64,000 nucleotides of DNA from Burkholderia cenocepacia. GTDB lineage: Bacteria; Pseudomonadota; Gammaproteobacteria; Burkholderiales; Burkholderiaceae. How positions within the stretch are numbered: the first letter of the stretch is position 1; every line of letters starts with the position of its first letter. Shown here piece after piece: positions 25,732 through 34,558 of this stretch. Both the position numbers and the translations under genes were made by a program. The notes beneath the pieces are model-generated. The model saw nothing but the letters and a program-made list of their open reading frames with translations. It was not told the origin of the DNA and made no database searches. The stretch spans positions 1,922,001 through 1,986,000 of the forward strand of contig NZ_CP060040.1 of assembly GCF_014211915.1 (NCBI RefSeq), given 5' to 3'.

Positions 25732-26805
25732 TCAGGCGACGTCGACGCGTGCGGGCCCGTCCACCATCTCGCCGATCACGGCCGCGCGGTCGAAACCGTC
25801 GGCGCGGAAGCACGCGAGCACGTCATCGACGGTCTCGGGCGCACACGCGACCAGCAGCCCGCCCGACGTCTGCGGATCGGTCAGCAGCGCCTGCGCGACG
25901 GGCGGCAGGCCATCGGCGAGCCGGACATCGGTGCCGTACGCGGCCCAGTTGCGGCCCGACGCACCGGTGAACACGCCGTCGGCCACGAACGTCTCGACGC
26001 CCGCGAGCCACGGCAGCGACGCATAGTGCACGCGCGCGGTGAGTTGCGCGCCGCGCGCCAGTTCGAGCGTATGGCCGAGCAGCCCGAAGCCCGTGACGTC
26101 GGTCAGCGCATGCACGCCCGGCAGCGCGGCAAGCTCGGCGCCCGGTCGGTTCAGCTTGGTGGTCGTCGCGACCATCTGCGCGTAACCGTCGGCATCGAGC
26201 TGGTTCTTCTTCAGCGCGGCCGACAGTACGCCGACGCCGAGCGGCTTGCCGAGCACGAGCACGTCGCCCGCGCGCGCGGCCGCGTTGCGCTTCACGCGCG
26301 ACGGATGCACGACGCCGATCGCCGCGAGCCCGTAGATCGGCTCGACCGAATCGATCGAATGGCCGCCGGCGACCGGAATGCCGGCCTCCGCGCACACCGA
26401 TTCGCCGCCACGCAGCACGGCCGCGATCGTCTCGTGCGGCAGCACGTTGATCGGCATGCCGACCAGCGCGAGCGCGAGGATCGGCTTGCCGCCCATCGCA
26501 TAGACGTCGGACAGCGCGTTGGTGGCCGCAATGCGGCCGAAGTCGAACGGATCGTCGACGATCGGCATGAAGAAATCGGTGGTCGCGACGATCGCCTGCT
26601 CGTCGTTGAGCCGGTAGACGGCCGCGTCGTCGGACGTCTCGGTGCCGACCAGCAGATCGGGGAACAGCGCGGGCGGCGTCGCGCGCTTGAGCAGCTCGGA
26701 CAGCACGCCCGGCGCGATCTTGCAGCCACAGCCGCCCCCGTGCGACAGGCTCGTGAGGCGCGGAACGGCAGGCTGGGCTTGGGTGGCTTCGGTCATCGTC
26801 GGCAT
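25732..26805 (-). CDS. selD: Selenide, water dikinase SelD
   Basis: 357-residue enzyme making selenophosphate from selenide and ATP, the selenium donor for selenocysteine and for selenouridine in tRNA. The N-terminal catalytic loop HGGGCGCK is present with Cys (C26, not selenocysteine) and the essential K29; the AIR-synthase-like core follows (TDFFMPIVDDPFDFGRIAA, GGHSIDS, DVTGFGLLGHTLE). Start ATG 26805 is used; ATG 26796 is an alternative. Neither selA/selB nor mnmH lies in the window, so the downstream selenium pathway cannot be told. Confidence 0.95.
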   Translation of the reverse strand: MPTMTEATQAQPAVPRLTSLSHGGGCGCKIAPGVLSELLKRATPPALFPDLLVGTETSDDAAVYRLNDEQAIVATTDFFMPIVDDPFDFGRIAATNALSDVYAMGGKPILALALVGMPINVLPHETIAAVLRGGESVCAEAGIPVAGGHSIDSVEPIYGLAAIGVVHPSRVKRNAAARAGDVLVLGKPLGVGVLSAALKKNQLDADGYAQMVATTTKLNRPGAELAALPGVHALTDVTGFGLLGHTLELARGAQLTARVHYASLPWLAGVETFVADGVFTGASGRNWAAYGTDVRLADGLPPVAQALLTDPQTSGGLLVACAPETVDDVLACFRADGFDRAAVIGEMVDGPARVDVA

Positions 26806-26908
26806 CCGGTGAATAACAACGTTCCATTATCGACAATTCCGCGCGAACGCGCCCGATACCCACATAATTGACGGCCCCACTTCCGCCCCTCCCGTCCGCC
26901 CTTCGTTC

Positions 26909-27745
26909 ATGGATCACCTGTTCATCGGCCTCGTGCTGTGCTCGGCGCTGCTGCACGCCATCTGGAACGCGTTTCTCCACGTCAGCGAAGACCGGCTGGT
27001 CCAGCTCGGCACGATGTCGCTGCCGTATCTCGCGTTCGGCATCGCCGGCGCCGTGCTGCTGCCTGCGCCGGCGCCCGCCGCATGGCCGTACGTCGCCGCG
27101 TCGGCCGTGCTCGAGGTCGCGTACTGCTTCACGCTGGCGCGCGCGTACCGCAACGGCGAATTCGGGCAGATCTACCCGATCGCGCGCGGGATCTCGCCAC
27201 TGCTCGTATCGGTGCTGGCGCTCGCGATGCTGCACGAGCGGCCGACGCCGTTCGGCTTCGCGGGCATCGCGCTCGTGTCGTTCGGCATCATGTCGCTCGC
27301 GCTGCGGCGCGGCTTCCGGTTTTCCGGCGAAGGCGTGCCGTATGCATTGCTCACGGGCGTGTTCATCGCCGCGTATTCGATCTGCGACGGGATCGGCTCG
27401 CGCGTGTCCGGCAGCGCGCTCGGCTATATCGCATGGGTGTACCTGCTGTGGAGCGTGCCGCAGCTCGTGCTCGTCTGCGCGGTGCGCGGCGGCCCGCGCG
27501 CGGTGCTCGGCTCGCGCTCCGCGCTCACGCAAGGCACGATCGCCGGCACGATCTCGCTCGCCGCTTACGGGATCGTGATCCTCGCGTACCGGCACCTGCC
27601 GGTCGCGACCGTATCGGCGCTGCGCGAAACGAGCTCGATCTTCGCGGTCGCGATCGGCTGGTTCGTGATGCGCGAGCGGCCCGGCCCGCAGCGGCTTGCG
27701 GCGTGTGCGCTGGTGGTCGCGGGCGCGGCGTTGATCCGGCTGTAA
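26909..27745 (+). CDS. EamA/DMT-superfamily transporter
   Basis: 278-residue membrane protein with ten hydrophobic helices in two EamA repeats (AYRNGEFGQIYPIARGISPLLV closes repeat one; LRETSSIFAVAIGWFVMRERPG closes repeat two). Members export metabolites or drugs by proton exchange; substrate unknown. Divergent from selD with 103 bp between them. Confidence 0.88.
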   Translation: MDHLFIGLVLCSALLHAIWNAFLHVSEDRLVQLGTMSLPYLAFGIAGAVLLPAPAPAAWPYVAASAVLEVAYCFTLARAYRNGEFGQIYPIARGISPLLVSVLALAMLHERPTPFGFAGIALVSFGIMSLALRRGFRFSGEGVPYALLTGVFIAAYSICDGIGSRVSGSALGYIAWVYLLWSVPQLVLVCAVRGGPRAVLGSRSALTQGTIAGTISLAAYGIVILAYRHLPVATVSALRETSSIFAVAIGWFVMRERPGPQRLAACALVVAGAALIRL

Positions 27746-27862
27746 CGCCCGAACCGGGCGCCTGGTCGGTGCCGGTGTTCATGACTGATTCGGCGCGGGG
27801 GCTCCGTCCGCACCGCGACGCTTTGCAATACTGCCCGCCGCTCTTGCCCTACAGGAAGCGAC

Positions 27863-27970
27863 ATGAATCAATTGGGATTCCCGTTCGACGACGCGAAAAC
27901 GGGCTGGCCAGTCGCGCACGAAAAATCCTCTCATCGTCGCGAAGCGTATCGAGCCTCGATCGGCCTTTGA
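27863..27970 (+). CDS. Possible 35-residue peptide or gene fragment
   Basis: ATG 27863 follows AGGAAG by four bases and opens 35 codons ending in TGA at 27968-27970. The start MNQLGFPFDDAKTGW looks like the N-terminus of a real protein, while the rest is rich in Ser and Arg; it may be the truncated start of a lost gene. No family recognised. Confidence 0.35.
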   Translation: MNQLGFPFDDAKTGWPVAHEKSSHRREAYRASIGL

Positions 27971-28007
27971 CGGCATCACGACAAGCCGATATTACCGTGC
28001 TCACGCG

Positions 28008-29516
28008 TCAAGCCACCGCAACAACCCCGCCGAACGCCCGCTCGTCGATCGCCTCGGCAAGCGTCGCGAACGCGGTCGCGATCTCGTCTTCCGGCACGCA
28101 CGCATAACCGAGCAGCGACCCCGAGGCAGCCCGCGAGCGGTCCGCGTAATACCCGGACAGCGGCCGCACGACGATGTTGCGCGCCAGCGCGGCCTGCGCG
28201 ACCGCGCGATCGTCGACGCCCGCCGGCAATTGCGTGACGAGATGCAGCCCGGCGTCGCTGCCGAGCGCGTGCAGCGTATCGCCGTAGCGCCGCGCGACCG
28301 CCTCGAGCAGCACCTCGCGGCGTTGCCCGTACAGCGTGCGCATCTTGCGGATGTGCGACACGAAATGCCCTTCCGCGATGAATTCGGCGAGCACGGCCTG
28401 CTGCAGCAACTGCCCTTCGCGATACAGCTCGGCGCTCGCGGTCGCGAAGCTTTCCGCGAGCGGCTCCGGCGCGACCAGATAGCCGACCCGCAACCCCGGG
28501 AACAGCGTCTTGCCGAAACTGCCCACGTAGATCACCTGCCCGGCCGTGTCGAGCCCTTGCAGCGACGCGAGCGGCCGGCTGCCGTAGCGGAATTCGCTGT
28601 CGTAGTCGTCCTCGATGATCCAGCAGCCGTGCTGGCGCGCGTATTCGAGCAGCATGCGCCGCCGCGCGAGGCTCATCACCATCCCGAGCGGATACTGGTG
28701 CGACGGCGTAACGAGCATCAGCTTCGGCGGCTCGGCGAGATCGGCGGCCGACGGCGCGATCCCTTCGTCGTCGACCGGAATCGGCCGGGTGGTCAGCCCC
28801 GACACGTTCAGCACGCTGCGCACGCCCCAGTAGCACGGATCTTCGGTCCAGATCGCGTCGCCCGGGTCGGTCAGCAGCCGCACCGCGAGGTCGATCGACT
28901 GGTGGATGCCGGTCGTGATCACGATCTGCTCCGGCGTGCAGCGCACCGAGCGCGACGTGCGCAGGTAGTCGGCCAGCGCCTCGCGCAGCAGCGCGAGCCC
29001 GCCGCCGGGCGCGTAGGTCAGCAGGTCCGGACGCAGGCGCCGCCAGTACTTGTTGTGCAGCCGCGTCCACACGCGCGCCGGAAAGCGCGACACATCGGGC
29101 ACGCCCGGCATGAACGCGCCGCCCTGGCGCTTCGACACGCCGGCGCCTTCGACGAGCCGCGTACCGCGCGCGGACAGCCGCCGCACGGACGGCGTCACGA
29201 CGGCCGGGCCTGCGCCCGCGTCGGGCGGTGCGCCGACGATCTCGTCCGGCGCGCTGTCGGCGACGAACGTGCCGCGCCCCGTCGCCGAGTTCACATAGCC
29301 TTCGAGCGCAAGCTGTTCGTAAACCTGCGTGACCGTGTTGCGCGCGATCCCGAGCTCGGCGGCCAGCAGCCGCGACGACGGCACACGCGTGCCGGCCGGC
29401 AGTTCGCGCGACAGGATCGCCTGTTGCAGCAGCCGGTGAAGCTGCCGGTAGATCGGCTGTTCGCCGCCGCGCACGAGGCGCTGCGCCAGCCAGTCCGACA
29501 ACACGCTCGCGCGCAT
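28008..29516 (-). CDS. gabR: GabR-like MocR regulator (GntR helix-turn-helix fused to aminotransferase domain)
   Basis: 502 residues: N-terminal GntR winged helix (about 15-80, IYRQLHRLLQQAILSRELPAG and ARNTVTQVYEQL) joined to a fold-type I aminotransferase-like domain (about 120-500) with IIEDDYDSEFRY and the PLP lysine in VGSFGKTLFPGLRVGY. Proteins of this type sense GABA plus PLP and control gabT/gabD. It is divergent from gabT, and an inverted repeat lies in the gap. AGGAGC six bases upstream supports ATG 29516. Confidence 0.9.
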   Translation of the reverse strand: MRASVLSDWLAQRLVRGGEQPIYRQLHRLLQQAILSRELPAGTRVPSSRLLAAELGIARNTVTQVYEQLALEGYVNSATGRGTFVADSAPDEIVGAPPDAGAGPAVVTPSVRRLSARGTRLVEGAGVSKRQGGAFMPGVPDVSRFPARVWTRLHNKYWRRLRPDLLTYAPGGGLALLREALADYLRTSRSVRCTPEQIVITTGIHQSIDLAVRLLTDPGDAIWTEDPCYWGVRSVLNVSGLTTRPIPVDDEGIAPSAADLAEPPKLMLVTPSHQYPLGMVMSLARRRMLLEYARQHGCWIIEDDYDSEFRYGSRPLASLQGLDTAGQVIYVGSFGKTLFPGLRVGYLVAPEPLAESFATASAELYREGQLLQQAVLAEFIAEGHFVSHIRKMRTLYGQRREVLLEAVARRYGDTLHALGSDAGLHLVTQLPAGVDDRAVAQAALARNIVVRPLSGYYADRSRAASGSLLGYACVPEDEIATAFATLAEAIDERAFGGVVAVA

Positions 29517-29542
29517 GATTGGCTCCTGAATATTTATTGAAA

Positions 29543-29563
29543 TGGCTCTGATTGCCAGAGCCA
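29543..29563. promoter_or_regulatory. Inverted repeat in the gabR/gabT gap, likely GabR operator
   Basis: TGGCTCTG (29543-29550) and CAGAGCCA (29556-29563) are perfect 8-bp arms around ATTGC. It lies just upstream of a likely -10 element for gabT (TTATAG near 29571-29576), so a bound regulator would touch both divergent promoters. Confidence 0.6.
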
Positions 29564-29642
29564 AATGTGATTATAGTCGCCTCCATGGGCTGCCAAGGCG
29601 CCCGATTCCCTACCCACCGGACAGAACATCAAGGAGATGACC

Positions 29643-30926
29643 GTGAAGAATGCCGACCTGCAGGCCCGCAAGAACGCCGCCACCCCGCGCGGCGTCGGCG
29701 TGATGTGCGATTTCTACGCCGCCCGCGCCGAGAACGCGGAGCTGTGGGATGTCGAAGGCCGCCGCTTCATCGATTTCGCCGCCGGCATCGCGGTGCTGAA
29801 CACGGGCCACCGTCACCCGAAGATCGTGAAGGCGATCGCCGATCAGTTGAACAACTTCACGCACACCGCTTACCAGATCGTCCCGTACGCGTCGTACGTC
29901 GAACTGGCGGAAAAGATCAACGAGCGCGCGCCGGGCGACTTCCCGAAGAAGACGGCGTTCTTCACGACCGGCGCCGAAGCCGTCGAGAACGCGATCAAGA
30001 TCGCGCGCGCGGCAACCGGCCGTCCGGGCGTCATCGCATTCTCGGGCGGCTTCCACGGCCGCACGATGATGGGCATGGCGCTGACCGGCAAGGTCGCGCC
30101 GTACAAGCTGAACTTCGGCCCGTTCCCGGGCGACGTGTTCCACGCGCCGTACCCGAACGCCGTGCACGGCGTGACGACCGCCGACTCGATCAAGGCGATC
30201 GAGATGCTGTTCAAGGCCGACATCGATCCGAAGCGCGTCGCCGCGATCATCTTCGAACCGGTCCAGGGCGAAGGCGGCTTCAACCCGGCGCCGGCCGAAT
30301 TCGTGCGTGCGCTGCGCAAGATCTGTAACGAACACGGCATCCTGCTGATCGCCGACGAAGTGCAGACCGGCTTCGCGCGCACCGGCAAGCTGTTCGCGAT
30401 GCAGCACTACGACGTGCTGGCCGACCTGATCACGATGGCGAAGAGCCTCGCGGGCGGCATGCCGCTGTCGGGCGTCGTCGGCCGGGCGGACGTGATGGAC
30501 GCGGCCGCGCCCGGCGGCCTCGGCGGCACCTACGCGGGCAACCCGCTGGCGGTCGCCTCCGCGCACGCGGTGCTCAAGATCATCGACGAAGAGAAGCTGT
30601 GCGAGCGCGCGACGCAACTTGGCGACGTGCTGAAGGCGAAGCTGAATGCGCTGCAGGCCGACGTGCCGCAGATCGCCGACGTGCGCGGCCCGGGCGCGAT
30701 GATCGCGGTCGAATTCCTGAAGCCGGGTTCGGGCGAGCCGGATGCCGAATTCACGAAGCGCGTGCAGACGCGTGCGCTCGAGCGTGGCCTGCTGCTGCTC
30801 GTGTGCGGTGTGTACTCGAACGTCGTGCGCTTCCTGTTCCCGCTGACGATCCCGCAAGCCGTGTTCGACGAAGCGCTCGTGATCCTCGAGGAAGTGCTGA
30901 AGGAAACGGTCGGCGTGCCGGCCTGA
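29643..30926 (+). CDS. gabT: 4-aminobutyrate aminotransferase GabT
   Basis: 427-residue PLP enzyme moving the amino group of GABA to 2-oxoglutarate, giving succinate semialdehyde and glutamate. Seen: TTGAEAVENAIKIARAATGR, FSGGFHGRTMMG, IIFEPVQGEGGF, the aspartate region LLIADEVQTGFARTG, the catalytic lysine in MAKSLAGGMPLSG, and GGTYAGNPL. A GTG start at 29643 is preferred: AAGGAG lies six bases upstream, whereas the in-frame ATG at 29637 abuts the Shine-Dalgarno with no spacing. First gene of the rightward gab pair, controlled from the gap with the GabR-like gene. Confidence 0.93.
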   Translation: MKNADLQARKNAATPRGVGVMCDFYAARAENAELWDVEGRRFIDFAAGIAVLNTGHRHPKIVKAIADQLNNFTHTAYQIVPYASYVELAEKINERAPGDFPKKTAFFTTGAEAVENAIKIARAATGRPGVIAFSGGFHGRTMMGMALTGKVAPYKLNFGPFPGDVFHAPYPNAVHGVTTADSIKAIEMLFKADIDPKRVAAIIFEPVQGEGGFNPAPAEFVRALRKICNEHGILLIADEVQTGFARTGKLFAMQHYDVLADLITMAKSLAGGMPLSGVVGRADVMDAAAPGGLGGTYAGNPLAVASAHAVLKIIDEEKLCERATQLGDVLKAKLNALQADVPQIADVRGPGAMIAVEFLKPGSGEPDAEFTKRVQTRALERGLLLLVCGVYSNVVRFLFPLTIPQAVFDEALVILEEVLKETVGVPA

Positions 30927-30951
30927 GTGCCCGTCCTCTTCAACTGAATGC

Positions 30952-30986
30952 GCCGCCGCCGTCGTGAAGACGGCGGCGGCCGTTTT
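30952..30986 (+). terminator. Hairpin with T-tract between gabT and gabD
   Basis: GCCGCCGCCGTC (30952-30963) pairs with GACGGCGGCGGC (30969-30980) around GTGAA, followed by CGTTTT. It looks like an intrinsic terminator 26 bp after gabT and 32 bp before gabD, so it may lower gabD expression relative to gabT. Confidence 0.6.
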
Positions 30987-31017
30987 CATCCGTCCTTTTT
31001 CGAAGCAGGTGATGCAT

Positions 31018-32487
31018 ATGAGCACGGCTCAGGAAACCCTGGCACTGAAAGATCCGTCGCTGTTCCGCCAGCAGGCGTACGTCAACGGCGAATGGCAAGG
31101 CGCGACGAACGGCGAGACGTTCGAGGTCCGCAACCCGGCCACCGGCGGCCTGCTCGGCACCGTGCCGGCGATGGGCACGGCGGAAACGCGTCACGCGATC
31201 GACGCCGCGAACGCCGCATGGCCGGCGTGGCGCAAGAAGACCGCGAAGGAACGTGCGGTCATCCTGCGCAAGTGGCACGACCTGATGATGGACAACGCCG
31301 ACGACCTCGCGCTGATCCTCACGACCGAACAGGGCAAGTCGCTCGCCGAAGCGAAGGGCGAGATCGGCTACGCGGCGTCGTTCCTCGAATGGTTCGCGGA
31401 AGAAGGCAAGCGCGTGTACGGCGACACGATCCCGACGCCGGCGAGCGACAAGCGCATCGTCGTGACGAAGGAAGCGATCGGCGTATGCGCGGCGATCACG
31501 CCGTGGAACTTCCCGGCGGCGATGATCACGCGCAAGGTCGGCCCGGCGCTCGCGGCAGGCTGCCCGATCGTCGTGAAGCCGGCGGAAGCGACGCCGTTCT
31601 CGGCGCTCGCGATGGCCGTGCTGGCCGAGCGCGCGGGCGTGCCGGCCGGCGTGTTCAGCGTCGTCACGGGCGACCCGAAGGCGATCGGCGGCGAGCTGAC
31701 GTCGAACCCGATCGTGCGCAAGCTGTCGTTCACGGGCTCGACGCCGGTCGGCCGCCTGCTGATGGCGCAGTGCGCGGCGACGGTCAAGAAGGTATCGCTG
31801 GAGCTCGGCGGCAACGCACCGTTCATCGTGTTCGACGACGCCGATCTCGATGCGGCCGTGCAGGGCGCGATCGCGTCGAAGTACCGCAACAGCGGCCAGA
31901 CGTGCGTGTGCACGAACCGCTTCTACGTGCACGAAGCCGTGTACGACCAGTTCGCGCAGAAGCTCGCGGCGGCCGTCGGCCAGTTGAAGGTCGGCCGCGG
32001 CACGGAGCCGGGCGTCACGCAGGGCCCGCTGATCAACGAAGCGGCCGTGCTGAAGGTCGAGGCGCACATCGAGGACGCGCTCGCGAAGGGCGCGACCGTC
32101 GTGACGGGCGGCAAGCGCCACGCGCTCGGCCACGGCTTCTTCGAGCCGACCGTGCTGACGGGCGTCACGCCGGCGATGAAGGTCGCGAAGGAAGAGACGT
32201 TCGGGCCGCTCGCGCCGCTGTTCAAGTTCGGCAGCGACGACGAGGTGATCCGCCTCGCGAACGACACCGAGTTCGGCCTCGCCGCGTACTTCTACAGCCG
32301 CGACATCGGCCGCGTGTGGAAGGTGGCCGAAGCGCTCGAATACGGGATGGTCGGCGTGAACACGGGCCTGATCTCGAACGAGGTCGCGCCGTTCGGCGGC
32401 GTCAAGCAGTCGGGCCTCGGCCGCGAAGGCTCGCACTACGGCATCGACGACTACGTCGTGATCAAGTACCTCTGCCTGGCCGTCTGA
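31018..32487 (+). CDS. gabD: Succinate-semialdehyde dehydrogenase GabD
   Basis: 489-residue aldehyde dehydrogenase oxidising succinate semialdehyde to succinate with NAD(P), finishing GABA breakdown. Motifs: TPWNFPAAMITRKVGPALAAGCP, SFTGSTPVGRLLM, catalytic glutamate in LELGGNAPFIVF, catalytic cysteine in NSGQTCVCTNR, and EETFGPLAPLF. The start at 31018 (ATG after GCAGGTGATGC) gives the usual family N-terminus; an ATG six bases earlier is possible. It follows gabT by 91 bp with a hairpin between. Confidence 0.94.
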   Translation: MSTAQETLALKDPSLFRQQAYVNGEWQGATNGETFEVRNPATGGLLGTVPAMGTAETRHAIDAANAAWPAWRKKTAKERAVILRKWHDLMMDNADDLALILTTEQGKSLAEAKGEIGYAASFLEWFAEEGKRVYGDTIPTPASDKRIVVTKEAIGVCAAITPWNFPAAMITRKVGPALAAGCPIVVKPAEATPFSALAMAVLAERAGVPAGVFSVVTGDPKAIGGELTSNPIVRKLSFTGSTPVGRLLMAQCAATVKKVSLELGGNAPFIVFDDADLDAAVQGAIASKYRNSGQTCVCTNRFYVHEAVYDQFAQKLAAAVGQLKVGRGTEPGVTQGPLINEAAVLKVEAHIEDALAKGATVVTGGKRHALGHGFFEPTVLTGVTPAMKVAKEETFGPLAPLFKFGSDDEVIRLANDTEFGLAAYFYSRDIGRVWKVAEALEYGMVGVNTGLISNEVAPFGGVKQSGLGREGSHYGIDDYVVIKYLCLAV

Positions 32488-32494
32488 CGGTTCG

Positions 32495-32548
32495 GGGCCT
32501 GCCGCTTCCCGGCGACAGGCCCTCGCCGCCCGGCCGGAACCGGGCGGC
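32495..32548. terminator. Hairpins between convergent gabD and the chemoreceptor gene
   Basis: Two stems: GGGCCTG/CAGGCCC (32495-32501 with 32516-32522) and a stronger one, GCCGCCCGG/CCGGGCGGC (32525-32533 with 32540-32548), six-base loop. No T-tract is seen on either strand. Confidence 0.4.
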
Positions 32549-32602
32549 CCGACGCGGGCCGGCGCCTCCCCGTCGTGCCCGCGTCACCCTCCCTTCCCGC
32601 GA

Positions 32603-34147
32603 TCAGCGGAATACGTTCACCGCCTCCACCAGCCGCGCCGCCTGCTGCTTCAGGCTTTCCGACGCCGCCGTGCTCTGCTCGACGAGCGCCGCGTTCTGCT
32701 GCGTGATGTTGTCCAGATGCACGACCGCCTGGTCGACCTGCGCGACGCCGGTACTCTGTTCGGCCGTCGATGAACTGATCTCCGCGATGAGATCCGACAC
32801 GCGCTTCACCTGCGTGACGATGTCCTCCATCGTCTTGCCCGCGCCGTCGACGATCCGCGCGCCCGACTCGACCCGCTCGACGCTCGCGCCGATCAACGTC
32901 TTGATCTCCTTCGCCGCGTTCGCGCTGCGCTGCGCGAGTGCGCGCACTTCGCCGGCGACCACCGCGAAGCCGCGCCCCTGATCGCCCGCGCGCGCCGCCT
33001 CGACCGCCGCATTCAACGCGAGGATGTTGGTCTGGAATGCGATGCCATCGATCACGCCGATGATGTCCGCGATCTTGCGCGAGCTGTCGGTGATGTCGTT
33101 CATCGTCGCGACGACTTCGTTCACCGCCTGCCCGCCGCGCCCGGCCGCCTCGCTCGCGGACACCGACAACTGATTCGCCTGCAGGGCCGTCTCGGCATTG
33201 CTCGACACGGTCGCCGTCATCTCGGCCATCGATGCGGCCGTCTGCTGCACGCTCGTCGACGCCTGCTCGGTGCGCGCGCTCAGGTCGTTGTTGCCCTGCG
33301 CGATCTCGTTGCTTGCGCGCTGCACGTTCAGTACCTGTTCGCTGACGTCGTCGACGAGCCAGCGGAACATCAGCCCGAGCTGGTTGATCGTGCGCAGCGT
33401 CATGCCGATCTCGTCGACGCGGTTCATCCGCACGCCGCTGCGGCTCTCGCCGGTCGCCACGCGCAACGCCTCGTCGCGCAACTGCCGCAGCGGCCGCACG
33501 ATCTGCGCGTCGAGCCACAGCCCGGCCGCCGCCGTCACGCCGACCGCCGCACCGGCGAACGCCGCGAGCCCGCCGCCGGTGAGCCCGCAGGCCCAGCCGG
33601 CGCCGACGACCGCCGGCGCCAGCACGCACAGCGTCGACACCAGCCGGGCCCGCACCGACATCGTCTGGAACAGCGACGCGACGCGCAGCGCGCCCGTGCG
33701 CACGATCAATCCCTTGTGGAACCGGCGGCTGCCGGCCTTGCCTTCGCGGAAATCGCGATACAGCGCCTCGGCGGCCGCGATCTCGTCGCGCGTCGCCTTC
33801 GTGCGCACCGACATGTAGCCCTTTGGCTGCCCGTTGCGCATCACCGGAATCGCGTTCGCGCGCACCCAGTAGTGATCGCCGTTCTTGCGGCGGTTCTTCA
33901 CGAGCGCGGTCCACGGCTCGCCGCCCTTGAGCGTCGCCCACATGTCGGCGAACGCCTCCTTCGGCATGTCCGGATGCCGCACCACGTTGTGCGGCTGGCC
34001 TTCGATCTCCTCGGGAGAAAAGCCGCTGACCTGGATGAATGCCGCGTTCGCGTAAGTGATATAGCTGTCGGCATCGGTCGTCGACATCAGCGTCGCATCA
34101 TCGGCAAATTCGAATTCGCGTTGCGTGACGGGCTGGTTGTTGCGCAT
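32603..34147 (-). CDS. Aer-like methyl-accepting chemotaxis protein (PAS, membrane anchor, signalling domain), copy 1
   Basis: 514 residues. N-terminal PAS domain (about 10-115: [46 protein letters not shown]), a hydrophobic hairpin (about 155-200), a HAMP-like linker ([16 protein letters not shown]), then the cytoplasmic signalling coiled coil (about 270-514) with [17 protein letters not shown] at the hairpin tip. As in Aer it probably senses redox or energy state through a bound flavin and talks to CheW/CheA. The start at 34147 is the first ATG of the PAS domain. A sigma-28 promoter lies at 34249-34275. It is a tandem paralogue of 34559-36103 with identical length. Confidence 0.92.
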   Translation of the reverse strand: MRNNQPVTQREFEFADDATLMSTTDADSYITYANAAFIQVSGFSPEEIEGQPHNVVRHPDMPKEAFADMWATLKGGEPWTALVKNRRKNGDHYWVRANAIPVMRNGQPKGYMSVRTKATRDEIAAAEALYRDFREGKAGSRRFHKGLIVRTGALRVASLFQTMSVRARLVSTLCVLAPAVVGAGWACGLTGGGLAAFAGAAVGVTAAAGLWLDAQIVRPLRQLRDEALRVATGESRSGVRMNRVDEIGMTLRTINQLGLMFRWLVDDVSEQVLNVQRASNEIAQGNNDLSARTEQASTSVQQTAASMAEMTATVSSNAETALQANQLSVSASEAAGRGGQAVNEVVATMNDITDSSRKIADIIGVIDGIAFQTNILALNAAVEAARAGDQGRGFAVVAGEVRALAQRSANAAKEIKTLIGASVERVESGARIVDGAGKTMEDIVTQVKRVSDLIAEISSSTAEQSTGVAQVDQAVVHLDNITQQNAALVEQSTAASESLKQQAARLVEAVNVFR

Positions 34148-34248
34148 GGTGTGGAGCTCCGGGTGGCGGATCTTGCGTCCGCTCGTCGATTGATTCGAGA
34201 CCCCGCGCATGGCGATCGATTCGCATGCGTGTGAGTCAGGCTCCTGCA

Positions 34249-34275
34249 CTTTCGGCAAATTCGGCGAAAACATTA
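34249..34275 (-). promoter_or_regulatory. Sigma-28 (FliA) promoter of chemoreceptor copy 1
   Basis: Read leftward: TAATGTTT, an 11-base spacer, GCCGAAAG, against the consensus TAAAGTTT-N11-GCCGATAA. The position about 100 bp before the start codon matches that of the second copy. Confidence 0.7.
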
Positions 34276-34558
34276 TGCCGTATCCGGGTAAATATGCATT
34301 AAAGATGCATCAACTTGTTTTTGCCGAATAACTTGTTCATGGATAAAACGAAACGCCTTGTCTGGCAACGGTTTGGCGGGTATTCGTCTGATCATTGCGC
34401 ATCATGATTTCGGCGTGATTTAATGCGCAAACACGCAATCGGAAATACGAATATCTCCCATTCCACGTCATTCGATTTAACCTGCAAACCTGAATAGGTA
34501 CTGTGCGCGACATCCGGCGTTCATCGATCACCCGCACGTCGCGCACCCGTTCGCGCCA
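34276..34558. other. Intergenic stretch between the two chemoreceptor genes
   Basis: A/T-rich by local standards (for example 34290-34345 and 34390-34480) with no convincing gene. Together with 34148-34275 it separates the tandem paralogues. No terminator with a T-tract was found after copy 2. Confidence 0.4.

Noticed and set aside
30952..30986. gabD starting at 30964 with an extra 18 residues
   Set aside because: The extension is encoded by the hairpin itself and lacks a ribosome site; the family N-terminus begins at 31018.
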